Source: Agarivorans aestuarii (GTDB lineage: Bacteria; Pseudomonadota; Gammaproteobacteria; Enterobacterales; Celerinatantimonadaceae). From it: a stretch of 64,000 nucleotides of DNA. The DNA lies in the NCBI RefSeq assembly GCF_019670125.1, contig NZ_AP023033.1:2903001-2967000 (forward strand). The letters are read 5' to 3'. This document shows, one piece after another, positions 21,018 through 29,938 of this stretch. Positions within the stretch are counted from its first letter, which is position 1; every line of letters begins with the position of its first letter. A model generated the notes under the pieces. The model was not told the origin of the DNA. It made no database searches and saw only the letters and a list, made by a program, of their open reading frames with translations. Both the position numbers and the translations under genes were made by a program.

Positions 21018-21527
21018 TTATTGCATTACAAAGCCGGTGAATAGAATTTTTTCTACCACTACTTTACCGGTTATCTCTTTTAATGCTTTTTGTGTCTCAA
21101 TTAGCGAGTTTTCGCGAATTTTGTCTTTGCCTTCTTGAGTGGATAAGTCTTCTACAGTTGCAGAGCTAAATACACTCAATAAGGTCCCTTCAATCAATGG
21201 AATATGCAGCTTTGCGGCTTCTTCATTGACAGTACCACGAACCAATAATTGTACTTTAATTTGTACTAAGCGATCTCGGTGGTCGCCCACAATATTAAAT
21301 ACAAATGGTCTTGGCATGCCTACATATAAGGCAGTATGAGTGACTGAAGAAGTTGCTTCTTCTGCTGGTTCGGCTGCTGCCGGTGCTTCATCAGAACCGC
21401 TACCCATTAACAAAAAGCCAACTACACCACCAATCACCAATACGGCTACAATAGCGATGATGATAATCAGCTTCTTTTTACTGCCACCTTCATCATCTTC
21501 TACTTTTAATTCTGATTCTTCAGCCAT
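21018..21527 (-). CDS. fliL: Flagellar basal body-associated protein FliL
   Basis: Single-pass membrane protein that supports stator function near the basal body. It has 169 residues: a short acidic and Lys-rich N-terminus, a membrane helix (LIIIIAIVAVLVIGGVVGFLL, about 20-40), an Ala/Glu-rich linker, and a periplasmic domain (YVGMPRPFVFNIVGDHRDRL). The C-terminal VEKILFTGFVMQ is typical. It is the first gene after fliK, with an 83-base gap. Confidence 0.94.
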   Translation of the reverse strand: MAEESELKVEDDEGGSKKKLIIIIAIVAVLVIGGVVGFLLMGSGSDEAPAAAEPAEEATSSVTHTALYVGMPRPFVFNIVGDHRDRLVQIKVQLLVRGTVNEEAAKLHIPLIEGTLLSVFSSATVEDLSTQEGKDKIRENSLIETQKALKEITGKVVVEKILFTGFVMQ

Positions 21528-21610
21528 CTACGCTTCCATGAAATTATCGCTAAACTGCTTTTATTATTACATAGTTAAGAGGCGCTTCAATAGCACCTCA
21601 TAGAAATAAA

Positions 21611-23674
21611 CTAGGCATAAAAGTCAATGCCATCACTGTTTGCTTGATTCACCAGCAATCCGCTCATGTCTTGCTCAGTAGTATCATCAGCAAGCTCGGC
21701 GTTAGTAGATTGTCCGCCAGCCATTGTTTGCCCTCTACCTTGTTGAGAAGCGCTGCCTTGATTCTGCTGACTAACCTGATTTTGTCCCAGTTCGATACCC
21801 TGTTGCTGAAGCATTTCACGTAGGCGCGGCATAGTTTGTTCCAAAGCTTCACGCGCTTGCGGGTTCTGCACTTGAATTTGTACCGACACTTGCTGGTCTG
21901 GATTCATTTGCAAGCGAATTTGCATGCTTCCTAACTCAGCAGGATCTAAACGGATTTCAGCCTTCTGCATGCCTTGGCTTAACATATATTGCACCCGTTG
22001 GTTTAACTCAGCCGGTGCTTGGTATTGCGCAGGGTTCAAACGTTCATTGAACTGTGTCGCCTTGTCATTAACTTGCTGAGCTTGTTTAAGAGCAACTTCA
22101 TTATTCCCCTGCTCTGCCCGAGCTACCACGTCTGCGCCGGAAGCTGCCCTAAAAATACTGTGGTGCTCTTGTGGGCGAGTCGCCTCGGCTTGGTTAGGTA
22201 ATACCTGTTGTTGAGGTTGTGATGGCTGTTGCTCTTGATGCTCGGCACCACTTTCGTTGCCCGATTGCTGGCTACTGGCAGCAGCAACACTCGCACTAGC
22301 GAGTTTTTCGCTTTGCTGGGCAAAGTCTGCAGCGCTAACTTTACCATTAGCATTGGTATTTACGCTCTGCTGAACAACCACGCCTGCTTTGGGCTCGTCG
22401 CTTAGTTTATTAGTTTGCTGAGCAAGCACTGCTTCGCCACTTAGTTTAGCATTGAGTTCTTTGGCCTTCACTTCATCTTGGTCTACTTGAGATTTAGCCG
22501 CTGAATGATTAGCTTGGACTTCACCTTGTTGTTTTAGGCGATTTTGCTCTGCTAAAGATAAAGGCTTTTCAAAAGCTTTGTCTTGAACGACGTTTAAGGG
22601 TTTATCCACGGGAGCTTTTTCTGTTTTGCTAGAAACTATGGCCTCCGACTCTTTAGCCTTAGCCGCTTTCTGCTCATCACTTTGACTAACAGTAGAAACA
22701 ACTTTGTCTAATGGCACTTTTTCATTAGCGCTTGAAGTTAAACGCTCACCCTCTTTAGCACTTAAGGTTTTGTTATGGTCACCCGCTAAAGCTGTTGCAT
22801 TTTCTTTGGTAATTCGCTCATTGCTTGGGTCAAGTATTGGGTCTTTGTTAGCAACTTTTTTGGGGTCCACGGGTTCACCAGCGAGCTGTTGTTTATTGCT
22901 GATTTGCTCTTGGCTAGCGGTGGTTTTATCAATTGTTTTTGTCTTAGTAGAGCTCTGAGCTTCTACTACGGCTTCTTTTGAGTTAGCTGTTTGAGCATTT
23001 TGTGAACCAGCAGTTGTTGCGATATCTACTTTAACGGGCTTAGCTGCAGCATCTTTTCCATCGCTCACTTGGCTATTGTCTTTAGCATCGCTCGAAAGCG
23101 CTTTGGTTGCTTCTGCTTGAGTAGGCGGCAACTCTCTGCCGCTTTGTGATGTTTGATTAACTAGCGTTTGCTTGTCGGCCGCGGACTTTTCATCGCTAGC
23201 TGCTGCCTTAACATCTTTTAAAGCTGACTCACTATCGACAAGTGATTGTTTTTCTGGGGTTTTACTAACAGCTTCAGTTTCAATTGATTCACCTTCACTA
23301 GACTCATCACCAGTAGTGTTTTCTGTATTACCAGGGGTTTTACTGCCATTAGCCAGTTCTGTTTCAACAGCTTTTATAGTTTCGCCTTGGTTTTTCTCAA
23401 TACCATCGGCAGCTTGTTTGGCATTATCCAATTGCTTTAATAGATCGCTAAGGCTTTGAGCTTTACCAGTTTTAGTCTCATCACTTGATTTGCTTGTCGA
23501 GCCAGAAAGCTGCTGCTCAACCGCTTGTTTTACTGGACTATCGGCTTTTGGAAGGTTCTCTAACTCTTTGACTAGCTTAACAAAGTCCTCACCTTGCTCG
23601 GAGGGACTAAGCGCTGCACTTCCTAGTGAAGAAAACTGTTTAGCGTTGGCTGTATCGGTTAACAGTAATTCCAT
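21611..23674 (-). CDS. fliK: Flagellar hook-length control protein FliK (long form)
   Basis: Secreted ruler that sets hook length and triggers the FlhB switch. I chose ATG 23674 (MELLLTDTANAKQFSSLG), giving 687 residues. That is much longer than the roughly 400 of enterobacterial FliK. Residues 30-530 are hydrophilic, rich in Ser, Ala, Lys, Glu and Gln, with no fold I can recognise. The conserved C-terminal domain is near 575-640 (AEIRLDPAELGSMQIRLQMN, VSVQIQVQNPQAREALEQ), followed by a Gln-rich tail. A sigma-54-type promoter and a leader hairpin precede it. Family identity rests on the C-terminal domain and position. Confidence 0.93.
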   Translation of the reverse strand: MELLLTDTANAKQFSSLGSAALSPSEQGEDFVKLVKELENLPKADSPVKQAVEQQLSGSTSKSSDETKTGKAQSLSDLLKQLDNAKQAADGIEKNQGETIKAVETELANGSKTPGNTENTTGDESSEGESIETEAVSKTPEKQSLVDSESALKDVKAAASDEKSAADKQTLVNQTSQSGRELPPTQAEATKALSSDAKDNSQVSDGKDAAAKPVKVDIATTAGSQNAQTANSKEAVVEAQSSTKTKTIDKTTASQEQISNKQQLAGEPVDPKKVANKDPILDPSNERITKENATALAGDHNKTLSAKEGERLTSSANEKVPLDKVVSTVSQSDEQKAAKAKESEAIVSSKTEKAPVDKPLNVVQDKAFEKPLSLAEQNRLKQQGEVQANHSAAKSQVDQDEVKAKELNAKLSGEAVLAQQTNKLSDEPKAGVVVQQSVNTNANGKVSAADFAQQSEKLASASVAAASSQQSGNESGAEHQEQQPSQPQQQVLPNQAEATRPQEHHSIFRAASGADVVARAEQGNNEVALKQAQQVNDKATQFNERLNPAQYQAPAELNQRVQYMLSQGMQKAEIRLDPAELGSMQIRLQMNPDQQVSVQIQVQNPQAREALEQTMPRLREMLQQQGIELGQNQVSQQNQGSASQQGRGQTMAGGQSTNAELADDTTEQDMSGLLVNQANSDGIDFYA

Positions 23675-23707
23675 ATATTTGCTTACCCTTGCGATAAAAT
23701 ATTTGTT

Positions 23708-23733
23708 GCGCGCCCCACTCATTAAAGGCGCGC
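23708..23733 (-). other. Hairpin in the fliK leader
   Basis: Seven perfect pairs, GCGCGCC with GGCGCGC, around a 12-base loop. It lies between the sigma-54-type promoter and the fliK start, so it would form in the mRNA leader. No T-run follows it. It may affect stability or translation of fliK. Confidence 0.5.
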
Positions 23734-23752
23734 TAGCATTATCTAAAAATCA

Positions 23753-23770
23753 AAGCATTAAACGTGCCGA
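23753..23770 (-). promoter_or_regulatory. Sigma-54-type promoter before fliK
   Basis: The minus strand reads TCGGCACGTTTAATGCTTTG. GG (23768-23767) and GC (23756-23755) are separated by exactly 10 bases, and GGCAC is the canonical -24 core. It lies just after the fliJ stop and about 80 bases before fliK, so fliK onward can be transcribed independently of fliE-fliJ. Confidence 0.75.
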
Positions 23771-24214
23771 TTAGCTCACTTGACCTCGAAGATGTGCATA
23801 TAGCGCATATTCATCTAATAGCTTTTGCTCTTCACGTGCTTGCTTATGCTGTTGTTGTTTTACTTGTTTATCAATCAGTAGTTCCAAGGCTTTACGTTTA
23901 GCTTGCAAATCAAGCCATTGCTTTCGCTTTAGTAACACGTTCTTTTTCACTTGCTCAATGCTTTTTCCTTGCTGAACGCTGGCTTGTTCAAGCTTTTGAA
24001 TAAACAATTGATATTGATGAAAGCTGTCCGCATAAAAACCGTCAACTCCCTTGGCTAAGGCTTGCTCGAGATAGGAACGTCGGTAGTCTTCGAGATGCGC
24101 AAGTTGAGCTTCAAATTCGCTAAGTTGCTGTTGTGCTTCGGCCATTTCTCGGGCGGCGTCTTGCTCTTGATCTTGCAAGCGTTCCACCATTAAATATAGA
24201 GCTCGCCTTGCCAT
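23771..24214 (-). CDS. fliJ: Flagellar export chaperone FliJ
   Basis: Coiled-coil protein that couples the FliI ATPase ring to FlhA and escorts export chaperones. It is 147 residues, almost all helical with a high Gln/Glu/Lys/Leu content, as expected. I chose ATG 24214 (MARRALYLMVERLQDQEQDA): AGGAG lies six bases before it. An ATG at 24220 would sit directly on the ribosome site. It follows fliI, as in the standard fliHIJ order. Confidence 0.9.
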   Translation of the reverse strand: MARRALYLMVERLQDQEQDAAREMAEAQQQLSEFEAQLAHLEDYRRSYLEQALAKGVDGFYADSFHQYQLFIQKLEQASVQQGKSIEQVKKNVLLKRKQWLDLQAKRKALELLIDKQVKQQQHKQAREEQKLLDEYALYAHLRGQVS

Positions 24215-24246
24215 ACCCATCTCCTACTCAACTAAATCTTAGTTGC

Positions 24247-25590
24247 CTATAATGGGCCTTGCGCGTTAATGTTAGCCATTTGCATGGTGCGTTCCATCCG
24301 CGTCAGACTTTCGTCATAAGCTACTACTTCTTTCATCTCTTGTTGCAAGAACTGGTCCATGTGTGGTTTCATGGCGATGGCTAAATCAATGCGTTTGTCT
24401 GCGCCGCGTTGGTAGGCACCTATAGCAATAAGGTCTTGGTTTTGCTGGTAAGAAGCATTGAGCGATTTTAGCTGGCGAGCCAGTTGCTGATGCCCTTCAC
24501 TCGTTACCGCAGGCATTACTCGACTGATTGACTTTTCAATATCAACCGCGGGGTAATGGCCAGAGTCGGCTAATTCCCGCGACAATACAATATGCCCATC
24601 AAGAATAGCTCGGGCGGCATCGGCAATCGGATCCTGTAGATCGTCACCTTCGGTAAGCACCGTAAAAAAGGCGGTGATAGAACCTTGCCCTTCTCCGCCA
24701 TTACCGGCGCGCTCTACCAGACGAGGTAGCTTGGCAAAAACTGATGGTGGATAACCTTTGGTAGCTGGCGGCTCACCAATGGCTAATGCTATTTCACGTT
24801 GGGCTTGGGCGTAGCGGGTTAAAGAGTCCATTAGCAGTAAAACATTTAAGCCTTGATCGCGAAAGTACTCGGCAATGGTTAAAGTAGTGTCGCACCCCTT
24901 CAAACGCATAAGCGGTGAAGCATCGGCAGGCGCAGCGACTACAACTGCCCGTTGGCGGCCTTCTTCCCCTAAAATATCATCAATAAATTCTTTTACTTCT
25001 CGGCCACGTTCACCGATCAAACCCACTACCACGACATCGGCAGTCGTTCCTCGAGTCATCATGCCCATGAGTACACTTTTACCCACACCAGAGCCGGCAA
25101 ATAGGCCCATTCGCTGACCCTGGCCTACGGTAAGTACCGAATTAATCGAACGAACTCCAACATCCAATGGTTGTTTAATTGGCTTTCTTGCCATGGGGTT
25201 TAAACGCGCGGAGCTAAGGTTGGTGGTTTGCTTGCAATTAATATCACCCAAACCATCAAGTGGTTTGCCTACGCCGTCAATTACTCGGCCAAGTAACTCC
25301 ATACCTACTGGTATACCGTGGTGTTCATGCATTGGAATAACCCGTGCGCCAGGCAGCACCCCGGTAAGCTGTTCACTGGGCATGAGGAAAAGTTTATCGC
25401 CAGAAAAACCAACCACTTCAGCTTCTAAAAAACCGTCAAGCGTTTCTACTGAACAAAGCGAGCCTACTGGCGCGCGACAGCCAACGGCTTCTAAGGTTAA
25501 GCCAACCACCCGAGTCAATTTACCCGCAACCGTTGGTGCGTTACGAACATGCTCAGTGTTATAAGCTTTAAGTCGTTGGCTCAGCGTCAT
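24247..25590 (-). CDS. fliI: Flagellar export ATPase FliI
   Basis: ATPase of the flagellar type III apparatus, homologous to the F1 beta subunit. The Walker A motif [14 protein letters not shown] is near residues 160-173. Walker B is in [20 protein letters not shown], and [20 protein letters not shown] is family-typical. I prefer ATG 25590 ([14 protein letters not shown], 447 residues), though ATG 25602 in the same frame is possible; neither has a strong ribosome site. The start overlaps the fliH 3' end by about 20 bases, suggesting coupled translation. Confidence 0.94.
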   Translation of the reverse strand: MTLSQRLKAYNTEHVRNAPTVAGKLTRVVGLTLEAVGCRAPVGSLCSVETLDGFLEAEVVGFSGDKLFLMPSEQLTGVLPGARVIPMHEHHGIPVGMELLGRVIDGVGKPLDGLGDINCKQTTNLSSARLNPMARKPIKQPLDVGVRSINSVLTVGQGQRMGLFAGSGVGKSVLMGMMTRGTTADVVVVGLIGERGREVKEFIDDILGEEGRQRAVVVAAPADASPLMRLKGCDTTLTIAEYFRDQGLNVLLLMDSLTRYAQAQREIALAIGEPPATKGYPPSVFAKLPRLVERAGNGGEGQGSITAFFTVLTEGDDLQDPIADAARAILDGHIVLSRELADSGHYPAVDIEKSISRVMPAVTSEGHQQLARQLKSLNASYQQNQDLIAIGAYQRGADKRIDLAIAMKPHMDQFLQQEMKEVVAYDESLTRMERTMQMANINAQGPL

Positions 25591-26758
25591 CGTCTTGACC
25601 ATTTTGGCGAATAAAAGACTGTAGGCTTTGTTTAATCACTTCATTCATATCTACGGATACCGAAGAAAGATCGTTTTCAATTAAACAGTCACCTTGCGTT
25701 AGGCTACCATCTGCTAATAATTGCCAATTTTTCTTTGCTTGGGTTTCTGGAGGAAATACAGCTTGAATCACCGCCATATCTTCTGGGTGTAGATGAATGC
25801 GAATATGTTGTTTTTGCAAGGGCAGCGCAGCTACTGCTTGCTTAACGGTTTTGGCGATTATGCTCGGGTTAGTCACCAGCTCTACTTGGACTATTTCTGC
25901 CGCAAGTTTAGTGGCTAGCTCTACCACTTGTTGCTCAACCTCTTCATCAATCTGTTTATTGGGCTGATGAAGCTGGTCGATAAGCCCTTGCCAACGGCTG
26001 CTTAACTGATCAATTTGTTGCTGCCCTTCGCTCAAACCTTGGCTTAAGCCCTCTTGATAGCCTTGTGCCTTACCTTGTTCCAAGCCTTCTTCGTGGCCGG
26101 TTAGCAAACCTTCTTTGTGACCTTCCACTTTACCTTCAGCTTTACCCTCTTCATAAGCAGACTGTCGAAGCGCTTCAAGCTCTTCAATTGTCATCGGCTC
26201 AAACTGAATTTCAGGCTCTTCTTCAACGGGCTCTTCGTTAAACCACGCAGGCTTCATATTGAATACGTTGCTAGTAGGCTCTTCTTCGACATGGTGGGGA
26301 TCGGTGAAGTCAGGGAGAGGCCACGCTATATCGTCTTCTGGCTCAGAGTCAGCCTGTTCATTACTTGGCAGTTCATTGGCTGGCTGCTCAGCCGCTATAT
26401 TTTGCTGTTCTGCTGCATCGGCTAACATCGCGTCAATCGCCGCTTGTTCGTCGCTTACATCGCTACTTTGTTCTTCTACTGCTGGCGCTTCACCGACTGG
26501 TGAAGCATCATTTTGCTCTAAAAGCGCGGCTATCTCGTCTTCGTCCATCATCTCGCTGGACGTTTCAAGTGGAACACTTTGCTCTAGCTCTTCACTCTGT
26601 TGTTCTGCAGCAGGCGCTTCACTGGCTAGTGAAGCATCATTTTGCTCTAAAAGCGCGGCTATCTCGTCTTCGTCCATCATCTCGCTAGACGTTTCAAGTG
26701 GAGCACTTTGCTCTAGCTCTTCGCTCTTTTGTTGTGGCGTTTTATCTTGCTCGCTCAT
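25568..26758 (-). CDS. fliH: Flagellar export regulator FliH, extended N-terminus
   Basis: Regulates FliI and links it to FliN at the C-ring. The 396 residues exceed the usual 230-300. The extra length is an acidic N-terminus with two copies of a 43-residue unit (12-54 and 55-97), each with [15 protein letters not shown]. The central stretch has the family's Gly-repeat helix ([20 protein letters not shown] and onward, about 205-245). The C-terminal domain (about 260-385) looks normal ([20 protein letters not shown]). It sits two bases after fliG. The duplicated peptide resembles the FliM docking sequence. Confidence 0.92.
   Translation of the reverse strand: MSEQDKTPQQKSEELEQSAPLETSSEMMDEDEIAALLEQNDASLASEAPAAEQQSEELEQSVPLETSSEMMDEDEIAALLEQNDASPVGEAPAVEEQSSDVSDEQAAIDAMLADAAEQQNIAAEQPANELPSNEQADSEPEDDIAWPLPDFTDPHHVEEEPTSNVFNMKPAWFNEEPVEEEPEIQFEPMTIEELEALRQSAYEEGKAEGKVEGHKEGLLTGHEEGLEQGKAQGYQEGLSQGLSEGQQQIDQLSSRWQGLIDQLHQPNKQIDEEVEQQVVELATKLAAEIVQVELVTNPSIIAKTVKQAVAALPLQKQHIRIHLHPEDMAVIQAVFPPETQAKKNWQLLADGSLTQGDCLIENDLSSVSVDMNEVIKQSLQSFIRQNGQDDDAEPTT
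26468..26725 (-). repeat. Two tandem 129-bp units in fliH
   Basis: Two adjacent 129-bp units (43 codons) are very similar at the DNA level, including long identical runs. They encode SEELEQS[AV][10 protein letters not shown] followed by [14 protein letters not shown]. The low divergence suggests a recent in-frame duplication that recombination could expand or contract. Confidence 0.9.
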
Positions 26759-26760
26759 GT

Positions 26761-27795
26761 TTATAAGAACTCATCTCCACCGCCGCCGCCAATCATAATT
26801 TCACCAGCTTCAGAGAGGCGTCGAGCAATCGACAGAATTTCTTTCTGGGCAGTTTCAACTTCACTAACCTTGATTGGTCCCATGGCTTCAAGGTCATCTT
26901 TAAGCATTTCTGCAGCACGTTTAGACATGTTATTGAAGATCTTGTCTTTCAGTGAATCATCGGCACCTTTAAGCGCTTTTTGCAGTAACTCACCCGGAAC
27001 ATCACGCAGCAAGGTTTGAATACCACGGTCGTCGATATCCACCAAGTTTTCGAATACAAACATAAGGTCCTGAATTTGTTGAGCCATCTCTTCGTCGCTT
27101 TCGCGAATCGAGTCCATCAACATGCCTTCCATATTGGTATCTAAGAAGTTCATGATGTTTGCAGCAGCTTTCAGGCCGCCCATCTTGGCAGCTTGAGCAC
27201 CGGCTTGACCAGCAAACTGCTTCTCCATGATTTCGTTCAATTCGGTTAGTGCCGCTGGCTGAACTTCTTCAAGGTTGGCAATACGCATCATTAAGTCTAA
27301 ACGCACTTTATCTTGGAACTGCGACATGATCTCAGCAGATTGCTCAGCTTCTAAGTAAGACAATACAATAGTTTGAATTTGCGGGTGTTCGTTTTGAATA
27401 ATGTTGGCCACTTGGCGAGCATCCATCCATTTCAATGAATCAAGGCCTTTAGCGCCACTACCCATGATAATTTGGTCAACCAAGCTAGACGCACGATCTT
27501 CACCCAATGCCGCGGTTAAGGCATTACGTACGAAGTCTTGACTACCAATACCAATATTGGTGTATTTTTGGATGTCATCAATAAACAAGCGATGAACCGC
27601 TACCACTCGGTCGTGAGAAAAGTCTTCTAAGGACGCCATCGCCATACCTAAACGCTGAACCTGCTTTGGCTCAAGGTGGCGGAAAATGGTAGCGGCATCG
27701 TCTTCATTGAGGCTCAGCATTAAAATCGCTGCGCGCTCAATACCACTCATATCACCGAGGACTTCCTCTGGATTTACTTCATCTTCATTTGGCAT
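26761..27795 (-). CDS. fliG: Flagellar motor switch protein FliG
   Basis: Rotor protein that contacts the stator and generates torque. It has 344 residues. The EHPQ motif of the middle domain is in IIQNEHPQIQTIVLSYLE near 126-143. The C-terminal domain carries the charged torque helix region (VFENLVDIDDRGIQTLLRDV). The start overlaps the fliF 3' end by 11 bases. Length and motifs are standard. Confidence 0.97.
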   Translation of the reverse strand: MPNEDEVNPEEVLGDMSGIERAAILMLSLNEDDAATIFRHLEPKQVQRLGMAMASLEDFSHDRVVAVHRLFIDDIQKYTNIGIGSQDFVRNALTAALGEDRASSLVDQIIMGSGAKGLDSLKWMDARQVANIIQNEHPQIQTIVLSYLEAEQSAEIMSQFQDKVRLDLMMRIANLEEVQPAALTELNEIMEKQFAGQAGAQAAKMGGLKAAANIMNFLDTNMEGMLMDSIRESDEEMAQQIQDLMFVFENLVDIDDRGIQTLLRDVPGELLQKALKGADDSLKDKIFNNMSKRAAEMLKDDLEAMGPIKVSEVETAQKEILSIARRLSEAGEIMIGGGGGDEFL

Positions 27796-29503
27796 CGTTA
27801 ATTACCCAATCTTTAATCACCATCGCGGCTAGGTCTGGCTCATTCGCAACTAGCGCACGTACCGCTTTTAGCATGTCTTCATCTTTATGTAAGTCTGGCA
27901 GTTTAAGTTGACCATCGCGAATACCAAAGTCTATTTCAGTATTATCTGCCGAGATAAGCTGTAAATCATCATCATTTTCGTAAGCAGCTAATGCTGCATC
28001 TAAATCAGTTTCAGCCTGCTCGTCTTCTTCACCGCTAGACAGAATGCGATTCAGCATTGGACGAACCACAGCAACAATCAATACAATTAATACCAGTACG
28101 CTGCCTGCTATTCGCATGGCTCGCCAGAACCATGCTTGCTCCCAAACCGGTAAATCAGCTTCGGTGAACATTTCAGGGCGAGAGAACGGCACGCTTACTA
28201 CCTCTAACGCATCGCCTCGGCTTAGGTTAAAACCTACACCGCCTTGCAGTAAACGGCGAATACTGGCGATCTGCTCAGCAGAACGTGGTTCGCGGGTTGT
28301 TTCGCCGGTGTCAGAAACTTGACTGTTGTAGTCCAGCGCCACCGATACACTCAAGCGTCTCAGGGTTCCCACTTGAGAACGAGTATGACTGATAGTGGTA
28401 TCCAATTCATAATTACGGGTAGATTCTTTATGACTGCTACCAGATTGAACTTGGTTATTGGCGGCTCCCGCTTGCTCTGGAATTTCAGCGGGTAATGGCG
28501 GTTGATTGGTTAACGCACCAGGGATGCCGATGGCGCCCGCACCAACATTATTATCTTCAATGGTGTATTCACTGCGCACTGCAGGTAAATCTGGGTTAAA
28601 GCGTTTTTGAGTTTGTTCAACAGCTGTAAAATCAAGTGTTACATCTACTTCAGCGGTGTAATTACCCACGCCCACGATTGGGATCATGATCGCGTCAATT
28701 TTGTCTTTATATTCTTCTTCACGCTTACGCTCCATCTCAAACTCTTTGCGGGTGCGTGAAGATAGCGGATCTTGGCTACCGGAGTTTAATAAACGTCCGT
28801 TTTGGTCGGTCACCGTAACGCGAGTAGGCACTAAGCCTTGAACTGCGGAGGCAACAATATCAACGATGGAATCAATTTCTTCTTGCTTAAGGCCATTTCC
28901 GCCACGCAAGTTAACCACCACGGTAGCTGAAGGCTTTTGCTCACGACGAGCAAATACATTGCTTTTAGGAATAGCGAGCAGTACTTGTGCTTTATTCACC
29001 GATTTCATTTGTTCGATGGCGGTGGCTAACTGACGCTCACGGCTCAGCTTTAGTCGCTCACCTTCTAAACGTTGGCTCACACCAAAGCCCATATCGTTTA
29101 ACAGAATTTGCTCGCCAGCAGGGGCTGCTTCGGTAAGTCCAGAACGGCGTAGCTGAAGTTTAATACTTTGATATTGCTCGGCATTCACTAATACAGTGTT
29201 GCCTTCAATAGTGTAAGGAATTTTTTGGGCGTCTAAAAAGTCGAGCGTCTCAACCAATTCGCTAGTATTCATAGTGCCAAGCGGGCGCATCTCTGGCTCT
29301 TTGGCCCACATCAATAGGAATACAGCCATTGCCAAACAAATAGCCAAAGCCAAAATCATGATGATTTGACGCAGTACGTCACCATTGCTTAAAAATGATA
29401 AGGCAGAGCTTTGCTGCTCGGTAGCCTCTAGGCTATCACCTTCGCTATCTGAACCTAGTAGTGCCGGTTCTTGACTCATTGCGTTACTTCCTTCGCTAGC
29501 CAC
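27785..29503 (-). CDS. fliF: Flagellar MS-ring protein FliF
   Basis: Forms the MS-ring and housing for the export gate. The 572 residues include a first membrane helix (IIMILALAICLAMAVFLLMW, about 47-66) and periplasmic ring-building motifs (KIPYTIEGNTVLVNAEQYQS, LRRSGLTEA). A second helix lies near 467-487 (AGSVLVLIVLIVAVVRPML), and a C-terminal FliG-binding tail ends in DLAAMVIKDWVINDAK. The start is GTG 29503 with AGGAG six bases upstream. ATG 29479 also has a usable ribosome site and cannot be excluded. Confidence 0.95.
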   Translation of the reverse strand: MASEGSNAMSQEPALLGSDSEGDSLEATEQQSSALSFLSNGDVLRQIIMILALAICLAMAVFLLMWAKEPEMRPLGTMNTSELVETLDFLDAQKIPYTIEGNTVLVNAEQYQSIKLQLRRSGLTEAAPAGEQILLNDMGFGVSQRLEGERLKLSRERQLATAIEQMKSVNKAQVLLAIPKSNVFARREQKPSATVVVNLRGGNGLKQEEIDSIVDIVASAVQGLVPTRVTVTDQNGRLLNSGSQDPLSSRTRKEFEMERKREEEYKDKIDAIMIPIVGVGNYTAEVDVTLDFTAVEQTQKRFNPDLPAVRSEYTIEDNNVGAGAIGIPGALTNQPPLPAEIPEQAGAANNQVQSGSSHKESTRNYELDTTISHTRSQVGTLRRLSVSVALDYNSQVSDTGETTREPRSAEQIASIRRLLQGGVGFNLSRGDALEVVSVPFSRPEMFTEADLPVWEQAWFWRAMRIAGSVLVLIVLIVAVVRPMLNRILSSGEEDEQAETDLDAALAAYENDDDLQLISADNTEIDFGIRDGQLKLPDLHKDEDMLKAVRALVANEPDLAAMVIKDWVINDAK

Positions 29504-29521
29504 AATATTCTCCTAGCCACA

Positions 29522-29866
29522 CTAAACTGGCATGGACATGATTTCTTTATAAGCATCAACTAGCTTATTTCTTACTTGAACCGTTGCATCAAAGGCGATG
29601 CTAGACTTTTGCGCGGCAATCATTACGTCACCGATGCCCACGCTGCGGTCGCCTAAATCAAAGCGGGTTCGCAAGTCATTGGCATTGGATTGCAAGCCAT
29701 TTACATTATTTATCGCGTCTTTTAACAGATTACCAAAATCGCTGTTTACCGAGGAGGTAGTTAACTGGCTGCTTGGCGTAGCAATGTCGTTGGCGATGCC
29801 GCCTGTTTTCATTTCGCCAGCCATTGATTGCAGTTCGCTAAATAGGTTTGCCGAATCTACTCTCAT
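29522..29866 (-). CDS. fliE: Flagellar basal body rod protein FliE
   Basis: Links the MS-ring to the rod and is exported early. It has 114 residues with the characteristic C-terminal half: SFGD-like region VGIGDVMIAAQKSSIAFDAT followed by VRNKLVDAYKEIMSMPV, the most conserved part of the family. It is the first gene of the flagellar block and lies directly behind a sigma-54-type promoter. There is no flrBC or fleSR pair directly upstream, unlike many relatives. Confidence 0.95.
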   Translation of the reverse strand: MRVDSANLFSELQSMAGEMKTGGIANDIATPSSQLTTSSVNSDFGNLLKDAINNVNGLQSNANDLRTRFDLGDRSVGIGDVMIAAQKSSIAFDATVQVRNKLVDAYKEIMSMPV

Positions 29867-29919
29867 GATTTCCCTCTACCGCCAGATAAATGGCATTATT
29901 CTTAAGTTATACAGGGAAA

Positions 29920-29936
29920 AGCAAAAGCCGCGCCAA
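29920..29936 (-). promoter_or_regulatory. Sigma-54-type promoter before fliE
   Basis: The minus strand reads TTGGCGCGGCTTTTGCTTTT. GG (29934-29933) and GC (29922-29921) are exactly 10 bases apart, and TTGGC and TTGCT match the consensus. It lies between the stop of the EAL protein gene and fliE, about 55 bases before the start, and should drive fliE-fliJ. Confidence 0.8.
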
Positions 29937-29938
29937 GA

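Noticed and set aside
21541-21610. GAGGTGC/GCGCCTC hairpin after fliK as a terminator
   Set aside because: It has a G-U pair and no T-run, and fliL onward seems part of the same transcript.
22704-23774. Opposite-strand frames over fliK
   Set aside because: Low-complexity coding sequence opens long reverse frames; Ser/Leu-rich composition is typical of such shadows.
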